Shown: positions 1 to 11,855 of the stretch, one piece after another | Layout: each line of letters opens with the position of its first letter | Position numbering within the stretch: the stretch's first letter is position 1 | Source of the DNA: Sesamum alatum | Taxonomy: Eukaryota; Streptophyta; Magnoliopsida; Lamiales; Pedaliaceae | NCBI GenBank assembly: GCA_034509735.1 | Contig: JACGWO010000003.1 | Span: 12,462,001 to 12,526,000 of the forward strand | Direction: 5' to 3' | DNA length: 64,000 nt | The notes under the pieces: model-generated | Told to the model about the DNA's origin: nothing | The model's database searches: none | What the model saw: the letters and a program-made list of their open reading frames with translations, nothing else | Made by a program: the position numbers and the translations under genes

Positions 1-338
1 AGACACTTTACATACCTCATGGAGGTATTTGTAATTTTTAAAAAATTAAAAAATATCTATAATTATGCCAAACTTTAGGGGAGATGATTGCAATTCTAAC
101 CAAAAACAAAATAGCAAATACAATGAAAAAGTGGTCCAACTTCAAATTGACAATTAGGAAGAAGCACTTGGTTTTACTAAAAAAAGGAATAGCTTCGTCT
201 CGTTAGACATTCTATTGAAAAATATGAAGCAATTAATTAGCTTTTTGGTATTCTCTGCTCTGGAGAAAAGAGAGCCCCAAATTTCCAGTTTTCCTTTATT
301 TTAATCTGAATTCAACGCTTGGAAAATCTAGGATTTCA
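1..338. other. Upstream region and 5' UTR of the Rab7 gene
   Basis: AT-rich sequence before the Rab7 start codon. I see no second gene. The final 100 bases hold pyrimidine-rich stretches typical of a plant 5' UTR, but I could not place a convincing TATA box. Positions 62-105 resemble the ends of the TIR elements found further along the window (a block like TTTAGGGGAGATGATTGCAATTCTAACC in composition), which suggests a MITE remnant; this is weak. Confidence 0.4.
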
Positions 339-3334
339 ATGGCGTCTCGTCGCCGTGTGCTTCTCAAAGTCATTATTCTCGGCGACAGCGGGTCTCTCAC
401 CCTCTCTCTCACAAACACACACGCATTCGTGCATTAGTTTTTCAAAGTACTAATGCTTTTTTTTTTTCGTTTGATTGATATACTGCCAGGGTCGGTAAGA
501 CATCCTTGATGAATCAGAATCCTTCTGCTGCAAAATGTTTTTCTATGGATATATTTAGTTTTATGTAAATTTTTTAGTATGTAGAATAATTATAATATTG
601 GCATGAAAATTCGTTGTTGGGATCCTTTGTGTTGTCTTAATTGAGTTCAAAACAGATATGTGAATAAGAAATTCAGTAATCAATATAAAGCAACAATTGG
701 GGCTGATTTCTTGACCAAAGAGGTCCAATTTGAAGACAGGATTTTTACATTGCAGGTTAGCCTTTGTTGAGTTCTTTTATGTTTTCTTTATTGGCAATTC
801 CTATTGTATTAATTTCTTTGTATTATGTTTTCAATCTCTTGGTTTGTTATTCATGCTTACTTTAATGAAATAATAGTTATCTTTTATGGTTGTAGTTGAT
901 TCATAACGATCTTTGAAAACTTTATTTGCTTATGTACTCTATCTCAAACTTGAAAACTTTATTTGCTTATGTACTCTATCTCAAACTCAAGATGTATAAT
1001 TTTCCATCTTACCAAAAAAGATAGTGTTTTAGTGCGACACATGCGATTTTGCGTTGTTAATTCACTTTATCTGCAAGGTTAGTAGATGTGGAATATTGGC
1101 ATTTTCTTTTTACTGAAAAAACGCAATGAAAAATGTGTCGCACATAGATGCTAGCTATCAGCACTTGTACAATCATATTTGAGTTTGAGCTCAAGCTCTA
1201 AAATATTTCTTGTGTTTGGCTTGGATTCTCTAGTTGAACCTTTATATTTAAGTGTTATTTGACAAAAATAAATTTTGTATGGTTTTTAGTGATTAACAGA
1301 TTGAATAATTTTGCTTGTTCTGCAAGCAACATTCTTTAATTTTAAAACATTCATAATCCTTCCAAGTATTTGAAATAGTTTCTTTTTTTCAAATTAAACT
1401 TACGTGCTGCATGTCATCTTTTTTTCTATTATTCTTGTTTCTAGTTATTCCAGCATCATTACTTATTTTTTCTTATCAAAAAACTAGTTTGCTGTGTCAA
1501 TCCTGTTGCTTTTCTAGAATAAAATTATTGGGAAAAGGATAATCTTTCTTGATTTATTGTTCACAAGCATCACTTATCTGCGCATGATAAACCTCTCAAG
1601 ATGTCCATCTTTGATATATTACACATCGACTCGTCGAGCCTAATATATATTTTTCTTTTTAGATACATAACTTGTCTTCTATATTTTATAAAAAGATATT
1701 AAGTTACTATTGCCTACATCACATTATTAATTGTTCTATGTTTTAGTTCATGATGTTTTTGTAGAAAATGAAAATTTTCAAATGGATAGTCCTTGAAATA
1801 TTTATGCAACTAACAAGATTTACTTCATATGATGAGGAAATCTTCCTTTGATTGTGATAGTTTAGAAGCATTTATACTATACAGAAGCCAAAGGAAATCT
1901 CAGGTAGTAGTTTTCTTGGTCAATAACGTAAGTAATCAAGGGTACTTTTCTATTAAAAAAAAAAATAGAGTAGCGTGTTTCTATAGAGTACAAGTGTTGT
2001 TATTCGTCCTAACTATTTCAATGTGGATAGAGAGCGTTATATATACTTCTTGAAAATCTGTCAACTTTCAAGTCTATGTAAAATACTTTTGTTATATTCT
2101 AAGTTATGACATGCACCAACTTATTGTTTGATTCCCAGGTCTAGTTCGAAGGGTAAAATATTAGAAATTTGACTTCGGCAAATGCAATATTAGAGTTAGT
2201 TTAATGAAGTTTTGTTAATTGTTAGGCTCAATTCTGCCCTCAATGAGTGAATGAATTGAATATCTATTCTAGATATGGGATACCGCTGGTCAAGAGAGAT
2301 TTCAAAGCCTTGGTGTGGCTTTTTACCGAGGTGCAGACTGTTGTGTACTTGTTTATGATGTGAACGTCATGAAGTCATTTGACGACCTCAACAATTGGAG
2401 GGAGGAGTTTCTCATCCAGGTTTTAATTTCATCTGTTGTTATGGAATATTTCGTAACTCATTCACTAGTTGTAACTAGTTGAAATTTGGTATTAGGCTAG
2501 CCCTCCGAGTCCTGAAAACTTCCCGTTTGTTGTATTGGGAAATAAGATCGACGTTGATGGCGGCAATAGCAGAGTGGTAACTTTTCTTTTCCCCTCTTTC
2601 TTCAATTAGTGTAGAAAATCCTTTTATCTACTTAAAACTATGGAATTGGAGATTGGCACGAAGGCTACTTTTTAATGATAATAACGCAAAATATGAATTA
2701 GAAACTTTTTTGTTGTTCAATTAATAATGGTACAGTAATGTAGGACGCATGAGAAGATATATTTCATACTTATTGAATCTTTTGTTTCAACTTAACTTTT
2801 CTTTTCACTATAGGTTTCTTTCCCAGTGCCACAAATTCCGACAAGTTTCAAAAATTTGATGGCCAGAGTCCTGAAATTACAAAAAGTTATTTACTTATAG
2901 GGCAATTTTTCTGCCCCTATAATTAGTGTCCTTATTTTGCTACCATTCTTGTACGCCCTTACTTATTTATCCCTCATACCTTTAGGTATCCGAGAAGAAA
3001 GCAAAAGCTTGGTGTGCCTCAAAGGGGAACATTCCTTACTTTGAGACTTCTGCAAAAGAAGGATTCAACGTCGAGGCTGCTTTTGAATGCATAGCTAAAA
3101 ATGCCCTAAAACATGAACCAGACGACGAATTGTAAGTAATCTAATTATAATATGTTTCTTTCATTCAATTAGTTTTTTATGAACAAATTATACCTATTTA
3201 TTTTTGGTTGATTCTCTACTAGCTTCTCTTTCTTAATCTTCTTTCTTCTTTTACTAAATTGATGAAGATATCTCCCTAACACCATCGACATGGCAAGTGG
3301 ACAACAAGAAAGGTTATCAGGTTGTGAATGTTAG
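339..3334 (+). CDS. RABG3: Rab7-type small GTPase (RABG3 class), seven exons
   Basis: A complete 206-residue Rab GTPase. Exons: 339-391, 490-516, 656-755, 2273-2419, 2496-2576, 2986-3131, 3268-3334; joined they give 621 bases including TAG. Visible motifs: P-loop GDSGVGKT (residues 15-22), switch I Thr40, WDTAGQE (62-68) with catalytic Gln67, NKID (125-128), TSAK (157-160), and a C-terminal Cys-Glu-Cys (204-206), the double-geranylgeranylation signal of Rab7. Length and motifs match plant Rab7/RABG3, which acts at the late endosome and vacuole membrane in traffic and fusion. The start MASRRR is the family's usual one. All introns are GT-AG except intron 2, which begins GAATCCTT after the Met-Asn-Gln codons (listed separately). 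Intron 3 is long (1517 bases). Nothing else breaks the frame, so I treat the gene as functional if intron 2 is spliced. The family assignment is firm; the exact paralogue is not. Confidence 0.95.
517..655 (+). other. Rab7 intron 2: U12-like intron with GA-AG ends
   Basis: The reading frame needs exon 2 to end at 516 (first two bases of a Gln codon) and exon 3 to start at 656. The 139-base intron then starts GAATCCTTC and ends CAG. The start matches the U12 donor consensus RTATCCTT at all but position +2 (A in place of T). A branch-site-like TGTCTTAAT lies at 633-641, about 15 bases before the acceptor, which is the spacing known for U12 introns. No GT or GC donor near 516 keeps the Rab7 frame. 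It could be a true non-canonical U12 intron, a mutation, or a base-calling error. Confidence 0.7.
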
Positions 3335-3849
3335 TCTCTTTCGAGGCTATAAAGCATTCATTTTGCACCCATTTTCTTTGTCCAAAGTGAAGGTTCAACG
3401 AGAAAGATCTTGCTTGTTATGTACTTATTGTTGTAAGATTACATAAACTTAACTTCGCCACTGCTATCGAAACATTATTTCTAGAGTAATCTATTCTCTT
3501 CTTTTTATTTGGGCTTTCCCATGGGCCATAGATAGTTAATTCTTGAAAGAAAATGGTTAACAACCACTTTCTTTGAGGTTTGAGATAATTATAAATATCT
3601 CATTGTTTTTTGAAAAATTACAATTAACTCCCAACTTTAATGTCCGTCTAACAATTAAATCATTTTGTTAAGTTTTCATTCAATTTGTATGATAAACTGC
3701 CCAAAATGCCCTTTTGAATTATAAGTTATAATTTTATATATTTTTTAGAATTTTCTATAATACTTTTATGAACTAATATTCTTTATAGGTGATTTATTTT
3801 ACCCAATCTCAGAATTTTTTATATATTTTGTTAAATACTCGAAAGTATG
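3335..3849. other. Rab7 3' flank
   Basis: Contains the presumed 3' UTR and AT-rich spacer. No gene seen. The stretch from about 3612 (AAATTACAATTAACTCCC) resembles the ends of TIR elements elsewhere in the window, but no partner end or target duplication could be fixed. Confidence 0.4.
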
Positions 3850-4636
3850 ACGTACGTTGCACATGTAGAAATATATTTTTAGATATATATATATATATAT
3901 ATCATTTATGATTAGCTATAAAAGTATTTAGTTTATAGTAATAATATTCCTTATTTAGTTTGATATTTATTCATTATTATATATAGTGATAGATAGATTT
4001 AAGTTTAAATTAGTATTTTATATTTAATTCATGTGTTATTTATTTTATATTTTAATGTGCCATAGTAAATAATATTTTCTTAAAATAATTAATATTTATT
4101 TTAGTAAAATAATCATTTTGAAATATTAGTTGTATATTTATTTTCTTAGATGGATATATTATTCATTCTTGAAGTAGTTTAGAGCATTTCGGAATTTAGG
4201 ACTACTGAAAAGCTTTTATTTTTTTAATAGAATTTTGTTCTTTTGTAAGTAATTTTTATTCATTAGTAAAATGTGTACTTAAGTAAGCGTTTAACTTTAT
4301 ATTAGTATTTAATAGATTATGCATGTTGTTTATTTCAAATGTTCTTGTGCCACAGTGAATTAAATTTTTCTTAAAATATTTAAGATTTCTTCTTGCAATG
4401 TAATGGTCTTGAAATATATTTGCATATATATTTTAGTTGGATATATTGTTCATTCTCTAAGTAGTTTAGAGCAATTAGAACTACTAAATAGTTTTTTTTT
4501 AAATAGAATTTTATTCTTATACAATTATAACTATTTTTTATTCATGACTAAAAGGAGTATCTTAGTAGCAGTGTAGTTGTCCTTTCACAATGAGGAACAA
4601 ACACTTGTGAATTCATACTTTTATATATTGTATAGA
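3850..4636 (-). mobile_element. Degenerate Helitron, minus strand
   Basis: Read on the minus strand, it begins at 4636 with TCTATACAATATATAAAAGT, followed by a block equivalent to the start of the Helitron at 24291 (words such as CACAAGTGTTTGTTC and a 'TTGTGAAAGGACAACTA' motif). Near 3850 it has a degraded version of the same family's 3' end (ATGTGCAACGTACGT in place of the hairpin). The interior holds two imperfect repeats, about 3960-4280 and 4290-4560. No coding capacity. The 3' boundary is approximate. Confidence 0.6.
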
Positions 4637-5059
4637 TTTTTTTTTTGAAAAAATAAAAAAAAAATTATCGAGGATAAAGTAGTACTTTTCACATCTATGT
4701 TTAGGGGCTACATAATTATTTTTTATTTGAAGAGGGTATGTGTGATTTTTCAAATAATGAGTAGTATTTTTAATTATATTAAATTTTAGGGGAAATAGTT
4801 GTAATTTATCTATTAATCAAGTACAACTCAGATAAAGTCAGTACGTGAGAACACTCAAAAAAACTTTTTAACCTCTAAGATGCTTGCGTATACTAGAATT
4901 AAGTACAAGATTAATTAAGTCTAATACAGAACTATTTGCAAGCATAATATTTCCTCAACTCTTCAAACTATGATGTCCATTTTTTTCTCATTTCAAAATC
5001 ACCCATGAGTCATGACTTTATGCATAAAACTTCTGATCAATGCAGGACTTTTAAACACA

Positions 5060-6110
5060 CTCCCTTATATAAATCTTTTATTATTTTCATTTTAGTTTCG
5101 ATGTTTTTAATAGATTTTCAAAATGGTACAATTCTTTTTGTTATTTTTCAATTTCATCCTTTCAATAAAATTTGGATTAATTTTTCGATCAAAAAATGAT
5201 ATTTGTCTAAAATGTCCCCAAAAGTTTTGATAAAATATACACAATTGCAAAAGCATCCCCTGTATTCAAACTCAATTTCAATTTAGTTCTTTGTGACGGT
5301 TAGAAAATTATGACCATTTAAAGGCCCCTATTGGCAGTTGAAATTTGGCCTTTTTTCAAACATACTCCATTATAATATATGGTGCAATTAGAAATGAATG
5401 CACAAAGCACATTTGACAAAAGTCAGAAAAATGCAGCAAAAAGGTTTGCAAGTCTTCCGTAGCAATCAACCCAAGTTTTTTTTAACTATTTCACATAAAT
5501 TTTAGTCATCAATCACGTATCTTTTCCAACCTTTTTTTTAATACATTGATTGTTTCTTCTTCAAATTCAACAAACAACAACAACATCAATGGACCGATGA
5601 TAAAAATATATAAAATATGTCATATTTTTAATTTATTTTGTTAATCTCCATTTTACTCTCTATCTCTACTTAACTTTCCATTTTTATTTGATCAATTTCC
5701 AGATCCCTTTTTTTTACCTCTCATTTTTCAATAACTTCCTCATAACTCTTATATATTCCTCTAATTTTTTTCTATTTATCTAATTAATATACATTTTTTA
5801 AGATAATAATTAATTAGTTTTTTTAAGTTTAAAAATCATTGTACACACACATTCGAATGTGCAAGATATTCTAGTATAAGATAATACCATAATATATACT
5901 TTGCCATACTATTTATAATCTACAAAAAAAAAAAATTTTATTAGTAAATATAAAGGAAAGTACAAGATAACCCTTCAATTGGAGGAAAAATTGATTAAAA
6001 TTCCACCGAATGAATGGAATTGAAAAATATAACAAAAAACATTAGATGATTTTTAAAATGGATTAAATAAAGTACTAAAATAAAAATAACCATTTATTAT
6101 GTTCCCATTG
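5060..6110. repeat. Inverted-repeat element (putative MITE)
   Basis: The segment at about 5080-5190 is an imperfect inverted copy of about 5970-6100. Shared words include TTTTTGTTATTTTTCAATT-like and GGATTAATTTTTC-like blocks. The roughly 800 bases between them are AT-rich and non-coding. I could not fix the ends or a target duplication. The flanks, 4637-5059 and 6111-6602, hold nothing I can name. Confidence 0.45.
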
Positions 6111-7481
6111 TTAGCTTAACAAAACTGTGAAGCTCTAACTTTTAGTGGCATGTTTGTTTGGAAAAAGTGTTTTTATGAGAAACGTAAATAAAACGTAACT
6201 TCATACGAACACAAATGCTTTCAAAACATACTCGGAGTTGTTATTGTTGTAATTGGCATGATCATATTGCTAATTTGTAATAATATTTAGTTTAAAATAT
6301 GGATACTATTACATGGTGAATCCATAGATTAGATAGATTAGAAAATTAGAGGAAGTGTATTGTCTCACGTAAGAATATGATGGGAAAGAAGTTGAGCCTT
6401 GATGTGTATATAAGGTGGATGTGGACGAGTGTTTTTACACTCATTTCTTGTCTCACACGGGAAGTTTATGTATTATATGAACTCCTTATATTAAGTTTAA
6501 GGTTCAAGTGATGTTTGAAGTGTCATAGGGACTAAAGTGAATATGGGGTTGTCCACAGGCTCCAACTCTAGGCGTGGGCGTTAGGACGAATATCTTTATT
6601 TTTGTTGAAAAATAGCAATAGGTAATTCTTAAAATAAATATTCTCGCATAGAATATATAATCTATGTGCATGCTATATACTTAATAATCACAATAGCACA
6701 TAATCATGGATCGATTAAACTTGTAGCAGCCGAAGTATGTCGATCCACATATCCGGATATGGCTCGTCTACAAGTTCATGCCTTGATTGAATCACGAACA
6801 CATCATCTTTCTCGTTCTTGAAGATTATTCCACGTACATCTTTAAAATCCCCACGAACATCTTCAAGATCTCCCCACGTTCGAACTTGCTCCAAATATTG
6901 TGGAACCCACGAACATGCCTTGCTCGTCTAGGTGGATTAGTACCAGAGTAAGCCACTCATTTACACAACTCAAGTCCATAGAGTCTAAGATGATGCTCCA
7001 GGAAAAACGTAGAGAGAAATATATATATATATATATATATATATAGATAGAGAGAGAGAGAGAGAGAGTATATTTGGAAAGATTGGGATCAAAACTCATT
7101 TGTTGTATCACGCTATTGTATTTCAATGTTTTTGGATCCATAGAAGCACACTATTTATAGGTGTGCACAAGAGGAGTCAAATCCCAATACAAACTATAGG
7201 AGACTACAAACTCTATACTCAAGAGGAGTCCTCCCTAACCACAAGTTTGGGAGACTCCAAAACTCTTCAAATATGGATGTATATTCAATACCTCCCACTC
7301 ATACATATTTGAGTCAATCTCCACGATGCCCAACATCGTAATTTCTCAATCTCCTGTTCATCCCTTCATATAGGAAATGAGGTGTGCGACCAAGCGAGAA
7401 AGGAACAGTGAGGAGAGTTATATTCAGTCATCACCGAACTAACATAACCCTTCAACTCAACAACTTGCTATGTACCCCAAA

Positions 7482-8017
7482 TTAGGGGTGGCAGATGAGT
7501 CGAGCCGGCTCGATTTTGAGCTCGGGCCAAATTTTCTCTGTTCATAAGCTCGCGAGCTTTTTTTATATTTTTTATATATATTTTTAATTTTTAAGATTTT
7601 TATATATTTAACTCGATATTCAACACTATATCAACTTTATATTCAAAATTAACCATATATTATAAGTATCAATCAATATCATATATAATCATTTTGGATT
7701 AAAATATGGTACTTTTATTTGTATATTTAATCTCTATACAAAAACTAGCTTAATCAACAATTTAGTAAATTTTAATATTCCTTTGTAATCTCTTATACTT
7801 TTAATGATTATTTAATATGACACATAAATTTTATGTTATATTTAATATTCATTTGTAACCTCTTGTACTTTTTTAAATTTACAAGTTCTAATAATTAACT
7901 TGTAATTTTTTTTTAAATCTATTTGTGAGTATATATTTATACAAAGATATGTAATATGCCATCTAATAATCTATTTTATTACTTATAAACTTATGTCAAA
8001 ATTTGATGATTCTAGAG

Positions 8018-8077
<60 letters not shown>

Positions 8078-8619
8078 GTTGAATATTGTTAATTATGTTT
8101 ATTTGTTATTTTATTATTATTATTATTATATATATATATAAAGAGATCAATCACTATTTGGTTTGATAGTTGGTACTTGGTATTTTAGTTTACAAAATTT
8201 ATCTTTTTACTTTTGTATAGTTGAATGATATAAAATTTAAATCATCATCAATTTAAAGTTTTTTATCTAATGAGATCAACCACTTTATAAAAAACTTATG
8301 TTAAATAATTAACATATATAATATTTTTTATAATTAATATAATAATATTAAAAATAACAATAACAAAAATATACTTTTAAGTTATTTAATATGTATTTAA
8401 TATACTTTTTTTATAACTAATATAATAATATTTAAAAATAACAATAACTCGACTTGTGGCTCGAGCTCGAGCTCGATGTGAAATGAGCTAACGAGCTCGA
8501 GCTCATTATAAATGGTTCGAGCTCAAGCTCGAGCCCGAATCGTGGGAGCTCGATATAGGAAACTTGAGCTCGAGCTCGAGCCAACCAAAATTGGTTGAGC
8601 TCGACTCGTTTACACCCCT
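7482..8619. mobile_element. Non-autonomous hAT-like DNA transposon
   Basis: Ends are TTAGGGGTGGCAGATGAGTC on the left and, inverted, AGGGGTGTAAACGAGTCGAG on the right, the usual look of plant hAT termini. An 8 bp perfect duplication ACCCCAAA flanks it (7474-7481 and 8620-8627). Subterminal GAGCTCGAGC repeats occur near both ends, strongly near the right (about 8450-8600), where a transposase might bind. The interior is AT-rich with an AAT microsatellite at 8018-8076. No coding frame, about 1.14 kb. It lies inside an LTR, so it inserted later. Confidence 0.8.
8018..8076. repeat. (AAT)n microsatellite
   Basis: About 19 uninterrupted AAT/ATA units inside the hAT-like element, followed after a short gap by a TTA/AT run near 8110-8140. 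Confidence 0.9.
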
Positions 8620-9497
8620 ACCCCAAACTATATGGTCGCACTTAATCAAACATTTCTAGATCCCTCAATAAATAGATCATGCTTAACTCACTCAAATATG
8701 TATCTATGTTCATAACTAGTGGACATTTTCCAACACAGTCGCCCGGGCTATGAACCATAGAACACAAGTGCGTTACCAACTTAGTTCTTTCTCGACCTCT
8801 CATACCAATAAACTTAGTCTTGACAACTTTCCTAGATATGCTCCGACAGACCGAATCACACTTGGCCATTGGATGGCATGCTAAAGTAGCATCATGAAGC
8901 TTCCACCTCATGACATGGTGCAGAGTTCCAAAGGGTACAAGAAACAATATGGGCTCACATAGTGACGAAGTAGGGACCCATTCAGTCACTCCTCATAAGA
9001 GGTCAGCTTAAACTACATGTAGTATGAATACATGTTATGATGGAGCTCCCACTCAACTTGAGCATGTCACGGCTCTTAACATCATATAAACCTATGTCCA
9101 GTTTCTATCCAAGCGCCTAACTTACGCATTACCAGACAGTCACTCTCTTAATGCCTTCTAGTAGTTCGCACGTTTAGCTCGAAAATAGGCATTTTATGAA
9201 GTTCAGACATACTTCATAATCGATCAAATATGTGATCTCACGTTAGCTTCTCTAGCCAAGACTATTACCCGTGTGAGAGGACGAATTAGGGCTTAGTGAA
9301 TTTCATAATTCAGTACCAATCTAATATTCTCACAAGCCATAAGAATCAAGTTCTACATGATTCTTTACCACAACAATACCAAGGCTTGGTAAAAGGGATG
9401 AGTGCTCATACAGCTCATAGAACATGTTGGAGAACAATTTGATTATGCATATATCTCATCAATAATATCTGACATTTGTATATTAGGTCCTCCAACA

Positions 9498-10085
9498 ATA
9501 CTTGAAATTTAAAAATATGTAGAGTTTCACTATGTGCATCACATATGCATCATGACTAGATAGTTTTTAGTTGATCTTAGATTACTTTCATAGATATGTT
9601 GTTGATCACTTGGTTGCATCACGATATGTGCATTAAGGATCACTTTGATATCTACTCACTCATCAATCTAATTATTGAGCGCATGACTAGTTGTGCACAC
9701 ATATTGCACATCAAACATTCTCTAGCGCTCACGAGCACAACATATCTTTTCTTCTTTCAATCTAAGGCATCTCATTTAACTAAGAACATTGTGATTATGG
9801 AGCATCAGTTAGGATAGTAAGATACGTATACAATTTTAGTATATAAATACTAAGTACACATCATACTTTCTCCTATGTCCATGTGAAAGACAACCACTCT
9901 ATTTGGTGATATCTCCGCGTCACTTCTAGCCATCAAACTTATTCTTTCGCATCACAATGAGAGTTAAATTCTCTAAAATCTTGACATATCTTGTGATCAT
10001 CTCGATCATCATTAACCTACCACATGATAGCTCGATGGAATCGATATTATCACTATTTGGACAATAATTCAAGATATTATCACTA
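9498..10085. other. Unclassified retrotransposon-derived spacer
   Basis: This stretch lies between the LTR ending at 9497 and the leader of a Copia element starting at about 10086. It has no usable frame and I recognise no domain in it. It may be residual internal sequence of either neighbour. Confidence 0.3.
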
Positions 10086-11445
10086 GCTTGGTCTTTTAGT
10101 CTTTAACCCTCCCACTATTTATACGAAAGTCCGCCACTCTCAAGCGGAGTTTTGGGAAACCATTTCCTAGTGGGCTTGGGATCCACAAGCGCAATCTCCA
10201 TGCCCCGCTTTTAAGATTCACATGAAGAAGACCTCGTGGGAGATCTCCAATATCATTCTCATCCAATGAGATTCTCAAGATATTTTGCCTCACCTATTCG
10301 CATGGTTCCGAGGACTCCAAGCGAATCATGTTACTCAGTGTTAGGCCCGACCCATCAACCAAATCATACCTCAAACTGTCGCCCCCCACGACTATTGAGA
10401 CAGGGAAACAGCGAGCGCAGTCTTTTTGTTCACAACAATGGTGCAGCTTTCCCCTAGTCCAAGTGTGTCACGACTCGTGAGACCACACTTGGGTAGTGGT
10501 AGCTTCCTCACCACATTGCTGTGGATGGAAGGCTCGGACAGATCATAAATACCATTTTGATCCAAGTCCGTTCTGGGCCTAATATTTAATTTGGTCCAAC
10601 CAAATGAGAGTTTAAGTGTGACCGAGACCTCATCACATTATGGTGTTTTAGCATGCATAAATATCCAATATTTAAAGCGATAAATAAAAACGCCGCATGC
10701 ATAAAACATAGCATACCTCTGTTAGGATGATCATAAGCCCAACCTATGCGACCCACTGAGCCCGCAGTAAGTCTATGGTCTGTCTAGGGTGGTCCTAAAT
10801 TATTACAATAATAATAAATCCATTTTCATTCCAATGGGCCTTGAAGTGCTTCTTGTTTCACGCCTTGATGCTTCTCCTTGGGGTCTCCAACTCCAATTGA
10901 TTGTTAAAATTAAAACCTCACTAATCCTATCTACTCTCATTACAACTGAAAGTTATACATTGGTAATAAAGAAAACAAGCCTTAACATCATGAGGCTGAA
11001 AATACGGGAGATGATAGTCCCAAAAACAAGAGGCACGCAGGCCCCACCCAACAGAAAATAAATGATCATACATTCATCCATACATAAGGTCTAGGGCTCT
11101 TGTGATCATCCCATGTTGATTCCATCAACTCACATAACACAATTATTCCAAATAATCATGCATAAATAACCAATGGATATTCCAAATACCCAAGTGATGT
11201 CCAACATCACAAAAGTATAAATATACAAATAATATGCAAAATTCAAATTTCAAATTTAATGGATATTTTGAACAATGCATCCAATCCATGTATTAATCCC
11301 AAATTAATTAAGCAAATTTAATTCAAGGAATAATCCAATTATTCCAAAATCAAAAATGCAAAATTAATATATTTTCAGAATATTGTGCAGAAAATACAGA
11401 AAATCAAATTTTTCGGAAAAAGTCGAAAAACGGCACAAAACGGCC

Positions 11446-11592
11446 CAGCCGTTGTGCTGGCCGGCCGGCCGCGCGCTCTGTGCCCCGCACGCTGGCCTCG
11501 GCCAGCAGCGGCCGGCTGCGCACAGTGCGCGCGCGCACCCCTGTGCGCAGCGTCCGCGCGCAGACGCCCACCTGCGCGCGGCCACTGCCGGT
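11446..11592 (-). other. GC-rich island in the leader of element A
   Basis: About 145 bases of very GC-rich sequence, full of GCGCGC, GGCCGGCC and CAGCGGCC words, inside AT-rich leader. It starts about 240 bases downstream of the primer-binding site. Open frames on both strands here are composition artefacts. Equivalent islands sit in elements E, G and H. Confidence 0.8.
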
Positions 11593-11834
11593 CTGATCGA
11601 AATTTTTTTTTTTTATTTTTCAAAAACTGTTTTAGCATAATAACAGTAATATTATTTTGAAAATAAGCATGCAATTTTAGATCCAATCTAACAAAATAAA
11701 GCATGCCAAAAGTCCATTAAATTCAAACAATTGAATTATCATATTACTCATATATTTATACAATCTAACATGTCAATAAAGCCATTAAAAGCAAGTAGAT
11801 CATGCCAAACACATAGATCTATGCCCCTTACATC

Positions 11835-11854
11835 GAACCGGGCTCTGATACCAC
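11835..11854 (-). other. Primer-binding site of element A
   Basis: On the minus strand it reads GTGGTATCAGAGCCCGGTTC. The core TGGTATCAGAGC is the standard plant Copia site complementary to the 3' end of initiator tRNA-Met. One extra base separates it from the LTR end (TTGAAGG at 11855). Confidence 0.9.
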
Positions 11855-11855
11855 T

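Larger units (their letters stand above)
6603..9497 (-). mobile_element. Long terminal repeat of an LTR retrotransposon, minus strand, split by a hAT-like element
   Basis: On the minus strand it runs from TGTTGGAGGACC (ending at 9497) to ...TTTTTCAACA (at 6603), i.e. TG...CA termini. Without the hAT insertion it is about 1.75 kb. A TATA box (minus strand TATAAATA, 7152-7159) is followed by a GA/CT plus AT microsatellite at about 7018-7068. Sequence at 6720-6930 resembles, inverted, the plus-strand LTR end at about 20040-20300. No primer-binding site adjoins 6603 and the 5-base flanks do not match (ATTTT versus ATACT), so it is not a clean solo LTR. Boundaries are inferred. A minus-strand open frame at 8642-8989 is chance LTR sequence. 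Confidence 0.55.

Noticed and set aside
8642..8989. 115-residue minus-strand open frame
   Set aside because: Lies within an LTR between its TG and TATA box; no known domain.
11364..11704. Overlapping open frames on both strands in GC-rich DNA
   Set aside because: They follow from GC-rich composition in the leader of a Copia element; no domain, no codon pattern, no conservation between copies.
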